A program made the position numbers and the translations under genes. 8,468 nucleotides of DNA from Thermoflexales bacterium (GTDB lineage Bacteria; Chloroflexota; Anaerolineae; Fen-1058), in the NCBI GenBank assembly GCA_017882055.1, contig JADGQE010000165.1, positions 1-8,468 on the forward strand. Reading direction: 5' to 3'. Each line of letters starts with the position of its first letter. The stretch's first letter is position 1. Positions 6,807 through 8,468 of the stretch are shown piece after piece. The notes below the pieces were generated by a model. It did not search any database and was not told where the DNA came from. It worked only from the letters and a program-made list of their open reading frames with translations.

Positions 6807-7521
6807 CGTGATCCTGATAGCGGCACGTTTCACGCAGCGCGCAAAAGTCACAGGGGCGGCCTTCGGCAAAGCGGCTGCGGCTGAGGCCCAGCACCATCGA
6901 CACCGACTTGCGGGGTATCATCTGCGCGCTGTCATTGAGCGTAAGACCGATCAATCCACCGTCGAGCAGCTGAAAGATTTCGGGCTGCCCCACGTCGACG
7001 GGCCAGCCGATCAAACCTGGATTGAGCGGCATACTCGTGCACTGGTGGTTGCGCGCGGCCTGTTCCTCGATGAAAATACACGCCGCCGCGCCGAGCGCTT
7101 CAGCCGCGGCCGAGCCAAAGCCATCGAGCGCGAATGCATACGAAGGATCGATCGGCATCATCTCGGCCACGCGTTGTTCAAGTCGATGACCGATCGTGGC
7201 GGCGATCAACGCAACCTGCTCGGCGGCGGCCAGATGCTGCGTGATCAGCGCACCCGACAATCGGCCACCGCCAACCAGACTCAATCGTTCGTGGCGCAGC
7301 GATTCGACTGCGAACGTGCGATAGATCGCCGCCGGCTCGATCAACGTTGATCCTTCGTCGACGGCGCGCTGGGCAATATCGACCAGCCGTGGCCGGCGCT
7401 GCCGAATCACCTCCGGATCGGCGCCCTGCCCGCGCAGCACCCTATCCGCGTCAATAGCTAATTGCCAATCGAGCAGAATCGTAAAGTCGTCGTAAGTTTG
7501 CACTTCAGGAGTATATTGCAT
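6778..7521 (-). CDS. Stand-alone B12-dependent methionine synthase activation-domain-like protein
   Basis: A 247-residue protein resembling the C-terminal activation domain of MetH, which in MetH binds AdoMet and drives reductive methylation of oxidised cobalamin. Recognisable segments are LNPGLIGWPVDVGQPEIFQLL (about 166-186, equivalent to the PGYP region of MetH) and IGLTLNDSAQMIPRKSVS (191-208, equivalent to the LTESFAMWPGASVS stretch). The Arg of the MetH RPAPGYP motif is not conserved here, so AdoMet binding is uncertain. The C-terminus has C224, C227 and C233 (CX2CX5C), possibly a metal or Fe-S site. It is first in the operon with RACo and methyltransferase genes, which supports a role with a corrinoid protein. 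The start ATG has GAGGT upstream and a TATAAT -10 close by. Function as an AdoMet enzyme or only a docking partner is open. Confidence 0.82.
   Translation of the reverse strand: MQYTPEVQTYDDFTILLDWQLAIDADRVLRGQGADPEVIRQRRPRLVDIAQRAVDEGSTLIEPAAIYRTFAVESLRHERLSLVGGGRLSGALITQHLAAAEQVALIAATIGHRLEQRVAEMMPIDPSYAFALDGFGSAAAEALGAAACIFIEEQAARNHQCTSMPLNPGLIGWPVDVGQPEIFQLLDGGLIGLTLNDSAQMIPRKSVSMVLGLSRSRFAEGRPCDFCALRETCRYQDHDAHSQNISG
6812..6815 (-). promoter_or_regulatory. Ribosome binding site that sets the RACo start
   Basis: AGGA on the minus strand lies 5 nt before the ATG at 6806, inside the end of the upstream coding region. This decides for the ATG over a longer TTG-initiated frame and fits coupled translation of the two genes. 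Confidence 0.6.
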
Positions 7522-7541
7522 CGGTTACCTCGCCACGGAAC

Positions 7542-7547
7542 ATTATA
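7542..7547 (-). promoter_or_regulatory. -10 element of the corrinoid operon promoter
   Basis: A perfect TATAAT lies 21 bp upstream of the first gene of the operon. The preceding bases TGTTATA also allow an extended -10 reading (TGT followed by TATATA). No acceptable -35 is seen at 16-18 bp. The predicted start near 7535 would give a leader of only about 14 nt that still holds the ribosome binding site, leaving no room for a riboswitch such as a cobalamin element. Confidence 0.55.
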
Positions 7548-7603
7548 TAACAGATCAAAGTATTAGCCGGTTGGCAGAAGCGCAGGTCATTGCCGAAGTC
7601 GAA

Positions 7604-7632
7604 TTGATTTAGAAGCATATTGGTTCTATACT
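7604..7632 (+). promoter_or_regulatory. Promoter of the 7708-8468 genes
   Basis: The -35 TTGATT (7604-7609, 4 of 6) and -10 TATACT (7627-7632, 5 of 6) are 17 bp apart. The predicted start near 7639 is upstream of both candidate ATG codons. A short inverted repeat TCTAT/ATAGA (7625-7629 and 7637-7641) overlaps the -10 and start and could be an operator, though it is only 5 bp per arm. Confidence 0.65.
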
Positions 7633-7707
7633 TGGGATAGACAAACAACGACATCATCTCGAACGTATCAGCGGACGATGGGGCTTGCCGAGAGCAAGAG
7701 ACTGCAA

Positions 7708-8295
7708 ATGAACACACCCAGGTTGGATGGCGCATTTGAACTGACCGTGTCCCACTGGATGGCTAACGATCTGGAAGACTATTTGCCGTCCGAGGTATTG
7801 TACTGGCAAATATCATTGGCGAATCCACTGGGCAATCGGATGCCGCAGCTCACGATCGGCGGATTGCTTGAAGCGCTGCTTCGCGCGCAAGCCGCGATCG
7901 ACGAGCTGTCTGCAGCGCAGCGATCGGATTTGCAGGCGGCCCGGCTCAAACACGATCAGATTCGCAATAAGTATACGGCTAACTACCTCGTCAAAGCGAC
8001 ACGCGAGATCAACAGCCGTTTGGATGCATGGAGTTCATATCTCGACGAAGCCACACGCAAGCCGGGCGATGTGGCGATATACTATCCGCAAGAAGTTCGG
8101 GCGCGCGCCAAAGCTTATTTACTGGCCCAGGCTCTGGGTCACAATTTGCCCGCAACCGCCGAACAACGCTTGACGGCACTCGACAGCCAGTTGCACAGCG
8201 TGTTTCAGCCGGGCACCTTCGTGTGGGACACTCGGTTGCAAGCGGCCTTTCCAGCCGATCGCTGTTGGTGGTTGTACGGCACCTTACCTGAATAA
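7708..8295 (+). CDS. Conserved-looking protein of unknown function
   Basis: A 195-residue soluble protein I cannot assign to a named family. It has no signal peptide, membrane segment or Cys cluster. It begins with a Trp-rich acidic segment (WMANDLEDYLPSEVLYW, 17-33), followed by MPQLTIGGLLEALLRAQ (45-61), a long charged helical stretch (about 62-115) ending in LDAWSSYLDE (105-114), the motif YYPQEVRARAKAYLL (125-139) and a Trp-containing C-terminus. It reminds me of hypothetical proteins in other Chloroflexota genomes, but this is memory, not a search. ATG at 7708 is chosen because AAGAG lies 7 nt upstream. The in-frame ATG at 7678 would add 10 residues and has a poorer site. A good promoter at 7604-7632 precedes it. 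The next gene starts 19 bp after its stop, so the two are probably cotranscribed. Confidence 0.8.
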   Translation: MNTPRLDGAFELTVSHWMANDLEDYLPSEVLYWQISLANPLGNRMPQLTIGGLLEALLRAQAAIDELSAAQRSDLQAARLKHDQIRNKYTANYLVKATREINSRLDAWSSYLDEATRKPGDVAIYYPQEVRARAKAYLLAQALGHNLPATAEQRLTALDSQLHSVFQPGTFVWDTRLQAAFPADRCWWLYGTLPE

Positions 8296-8314
8296 GCTGC
8301 TAAGGCTAATCAAC

Positions 8315-8468
8315 ATGCCCGCCGAATCGAAAACGCCAAACGCCCAACAACTCAATCGCAGACTGAACCAAGCACTGCGCCGCATCGCTGAACTGGAAGC
8401 GCTGGAGGCCACTCGCGAGCAAACGGGAGCCGCGTCGCGTGAGACTGAAGAGCGCTTGCGGGTTATTA
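8315..8468 (+). CDS. N-terminal fragment of a coiled-coil protein, possibly a PAS-type signalling protein (runs off the window)
   Basis: An open frame of 51 codons from ATG at 8315 continues past the window end. TAAGG at 8301-8305 can serve as ribosome binding site. The sequence has no hydrophobic signal and is dominated by Leu, Glu, Arg and Ala with heptad-like spacing (LNQALRRIAELEALE, then a second charged stretch ending in EERLRVI). The ending resembles the coiled coil that often leads into PAS domains of sensor kinases and cyclases. That reading is speculative, since no domain is visible yet. It lies 19 bp after the unknown protein gene and is likely in the same operon. Confidence 0.7.
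   Translation, partial: MPAESKTPNAQQLNRRLNQALRRIAELEALEATREQTGAASRETEERLRVI

Noticed and set aside
6807..6869. Longer RACo frame starting at TTG 6869
   Set aside because: The extra 21 residues are not part of the ferredoxin fold, and the ATG at 6806 has a better ribosome binding site.
7522..7535. Cobalamin riboswitch before the corrinoid operon
   Set aside because: The predicted leader is only about 14 nt and no conserved B12-box-like sequence was seen upstream.

Overview
The window most likely comes from a member of the phylum Chloroflexota. It opens with the 5' two thirds of a 16S rRNA gene on the minus strand. That gene carries, as an exact match at 47-63, the target of the Chloroflexi probe GNSB-941 (AAACCACACGCTCCGCT), where most bacteria have a different sequence. 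Class and genus cannot be fixed by eye. The protein-coding part is moderately GC-rich and unusually dense in the palindrome CGATCG.

Layout. (1) 1-977, minus: partial 16S rRNA. (2) 978-1321, minus: rRNA leader with two consensus-like promoters 200 bp apart, a shared A/T-tract element upstream of each, a boxA-like element and a UUCG hairpin next to the 16S 5' end. (3) 1322-1734: about 400 bp with no recognisable gene. (4) 1735-3979, plus: secG (GTG start, extended -10 promoter) and an orphan family 5 extracytoplasmic solute-binding protein (TTG start). (5) 4006-7521, minus: three genes convergent with the solute-binding protein. In transcription order these are a stand-alone B12-dependent methionine synthase activation-domain-like protein, a RACo-type ferredoxin/ASKHA corrinoid reductive activator (29 bp overlap), and a pterin-binding methyltetrahydrofolate:corrinoid methyltransferase. 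(6) 7522-7707: divergent promoter region. (7) 7708-8468, plus: a conserved-looking protein of unknown function and the first 51 codons of a coiled-coil protein that runs off the window.

How the genes work together. The minus-strand operon is the most coherent block. Methyltetrahydrofolate would give its methyl group to a Co(I) corrinoid carried by a partner protein. RACo would use electrons from its 2Fe-2S domain and ATP hydrolysis to restore Co(I) after accidental oxidation. The activation-domain-like protein probably docks on the corrinoid module or supports its reactivation. The corrinoid-binding protein and the final methyl acceptor enzyme are not in the window. The operon could therefore serve a split methionine synthase, a C1/acetyl-CoA branch or another methyl transfer. 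SecG is a housekeeping part of the Sec translocon. The solute-binding protein has no permease or ATPase beside it.

No wholly new system is evident. The items most worth following are the corrinoid operon without a corrinoid protein, the CGATCG enrichment, the paired rRNA promoters with a shared upstream element, and the unknown gene at 7708-8295.
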